A DNA stretch of 64,000 nucleotides, taken from the NCBI RefSeq assembly GCF_008693105.1, contig NZ_VXKK01000018.1, forward strand, positions 62,001-126,000. Direction: 5' to 3'. The position numbers and the translations under genes are program-made. A model generated the notes under the pieces. The model had not been told where the DNA came from, searched no databases, and saw only the letters and a program-made list of their open reading frames with translations. Shown here in pieces: positions 63,116 to 64,000 of this stretch. This DNA comes from Corynebacterium flavescens. Its GTDB lineage: Bacteria; Actinomycetota; Actinomycetes; Mycobacteriales; Mycobacteriaceae. Each line of letters begins with the position of its first letter. Within the stretch, counting starts at the first letter, position 1.

Positions 63116-64000
63116 TTAGAACTTGGAGAAACGCTTGACCAGCATCTCCTCGAGGCCCTTCCACGCCTCGGCGTGTTGCGTATAGGGCTTGGAGGGCACG
63201 TAGCCTGCGTGTTCGGTGGAACCGAGCATATAACCCAGGTAATCCTGGAAGCGCGGGTTGGCCAGCATGTAGGAGTTGATCGAGTCATCCCCGGCCCAGT
63301 CCGCGGCGTCCGCGCAGACCTCGTAGCAGCGGCCCATCTGTGTGGCATCGACGGACTCTGGGCCCTTGTCAATGTCACGCACGATTCCGGTGAAGGTGTA
63401 TTGGTTCTCCGGGTGCACGCTGACCTCAAGTTCCCCGGCGTTGGCTGCGGCGACGATGTCCTCCCAGGTGGAGACGCGGGCCAGACCGTGATCGTCATTC
63501 TCCATGATCCAGCGCACGAGAGTCTTGGGCGTATCGAAGGTGTAGATCTCGCCCCACTTGCCTAGGAAGATGGGCTTGCCATCGAGGTAGGTGCGCAGAG
63601 TGTAGACCGACTTCAGATCGACCGTGACCTTGATCGGGTCAATACCGGCGGCAGCCCAGACGGTCTTGTCATAAGGATCGGTGGCCTTGTCCTTTTCTTC
63701 CTTCTCCTGTGCGCGTTTGTCACGGCGCTCCTGGGCTGCGGCAGCTGCAGCGGTGATTCGCTCCTGAGCATCCTCGAGTTCAGCGGCGGAGAAATCCGTG
63801 GACTCAACAGCCTTGACCTGGGCGTCAAGGTCCTCCATGACCTGCTTCCAGTTGCTCAATACCACGCGGCCCAGCCCGGTCCACTCGCTCATACCTTGGT
63901 CTCCGGAATAGTGATCCGCGCCGCGGGAGGCGTTGCGCAGGATGGAGTGCGAGGCAAAGAAAATGACAGCGTGCTCGGCCGCAGTGACGGTAGCCAGCGC
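63116..64000 (-). CDS. Actinobacterial 'primosomal protein'-labelled family, N-terminus beyond window
   Basis: The frame is open from the stop at 63116 to the right edge. Codons upstream of the first ATG (63892) read like protein (ATVTAAEHAVIFFASHSILR, then a RGADHYSGDQG block), so the gene is cut off, not started at 63892. Visible: 295 codons including a coiled, Lys/Glu-rich segment (QERRDKRAQEKEEKDKA) and a beta domain with DLKSVYTLRTYLDGKPIFLGKWGEIYTF. Databases name relatives 'primosomal protein' without experimental support. Function unknown. Confidence 0.75.
   Translation of the reverse strand, partial: ALATVTAAEHAVIFFASHSILRNASRGADHYSGDQGMSEWTGLGRVVLSNWKQVMEDLDAQVKAVESTDFSAAELEDAQERITAAAAAAQERRDKRAQEKEEKDKATDPYDKTVWAAAGIDPIKVTVDLKSVYTLRTYLDGKPIFLGKWGEIYTFDTPKTLVRWIMENDDHGLARVSTWEDIVAAANAGELEVSVHPENQYTFTGIVRDIDKGPESVDATQMGRCYEVCADAADWAGDDSINSYMLANPRFQDYLGYMLGSTEHAGYVPSKPYTQHAEAWKGLEEMLVKRFSKF

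Overview
The window is chromosomal DNA from a high-G+C Corynebacterium. The evidence is gene content and order: whcB-sigD-rsdA-DUF5319-guaB2-guaB3-exporter-LysR-guaA, trmL-folD-DUF3017-metX-metY, pdxR/pdxST, a monomeric icd beside a siderophore locus, and xth-trpS. The order follows C. glutamicum in blocks, but the blocks are rearranged. The species cannot be fixed from the sequence alone. I see no tRNA, rRNA, CRISPR array, prophage or insertion sequence.

Layout. 0.0-3.0 kb: end of a UvrA-like ATPase, the WhiB regulator WhcB, sigma factor D, its anti-sigma factor, and DUF5319. 3.1-9.5 kb: guanine nucleotide synthesis (guaB2, guaB3, guaA) with an RhtA-like exporter and a divergent LysR regulator inserted. 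9.7-10.9 kb: HNH endonuclease gene copy 1. 10.9-15.0 kb: threonine aldolase and a Lia-like PspC / histidine kinase / response regulator module. 15.0-17.3 and 22.7-25.8 kb: the SOS mutasome (ImuA', ImuB, DnaE2), split by a lipoprotein, a Suc/Fer-like protein and a MetQ-MetQ-MetN-MetI methionine importer. 25.8-31.3 kb: PH-domain membrane proteins, a second-type pyruvate kinase, trmL, folD, DUF3017. 31.3-40.7 kb: metX-metY, pdxR/pdxST, ppc and HNH copy 2. 40.7-46.9 kb: a DUF3100 / M20 / flavin amine oxidase operon whose first two genes (ammonium transporter and an ornithine-cyclodeaminase-like protein) are broken. 47-64 kb: icd, an iron-regulated siderophore uptake operon, an MFS exporter, xth, trpS, YihY, a J/RDD protein, a D,D-carboxypeptidase, a degenerate adenosine-deaminase-like protein, an esterase, and a protein running off the right edge.

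Three themes stand out. First, about sixteen genes share one start geometry: a TANNNT-type -10 hexamer ending 6-7 bases before the start codon. This predicts leaderless mRNAs and fixes many starts. At trmL/folD two such divergent -10 boxes overlap. Second, the two HNH genes each carry upstream a perfect 12-bp inverted repeat containing two opposed DnaA-box 9-mers. Copy 1 also carries a decayed piece of the 3' end of ppc, the gene that precedes copy 2. Third, several proteins keep a family fold but have lost catalytic residues (adenosine-deaminase-like, GuaB3, ImuB, and the SolA-like oxidase lacking its flavin cysteine).

Metabolic links: methionine synthesis (metX/metY), methionine import and folate one-carbon supply (folD) lie near each other, with PLP synthesis (pdxST) next to the PLP enzyme MetY. 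The siderophore operon has a near-consensus DtxR box. dnaE2, and less clearly imuA', carry LexA-type sites.
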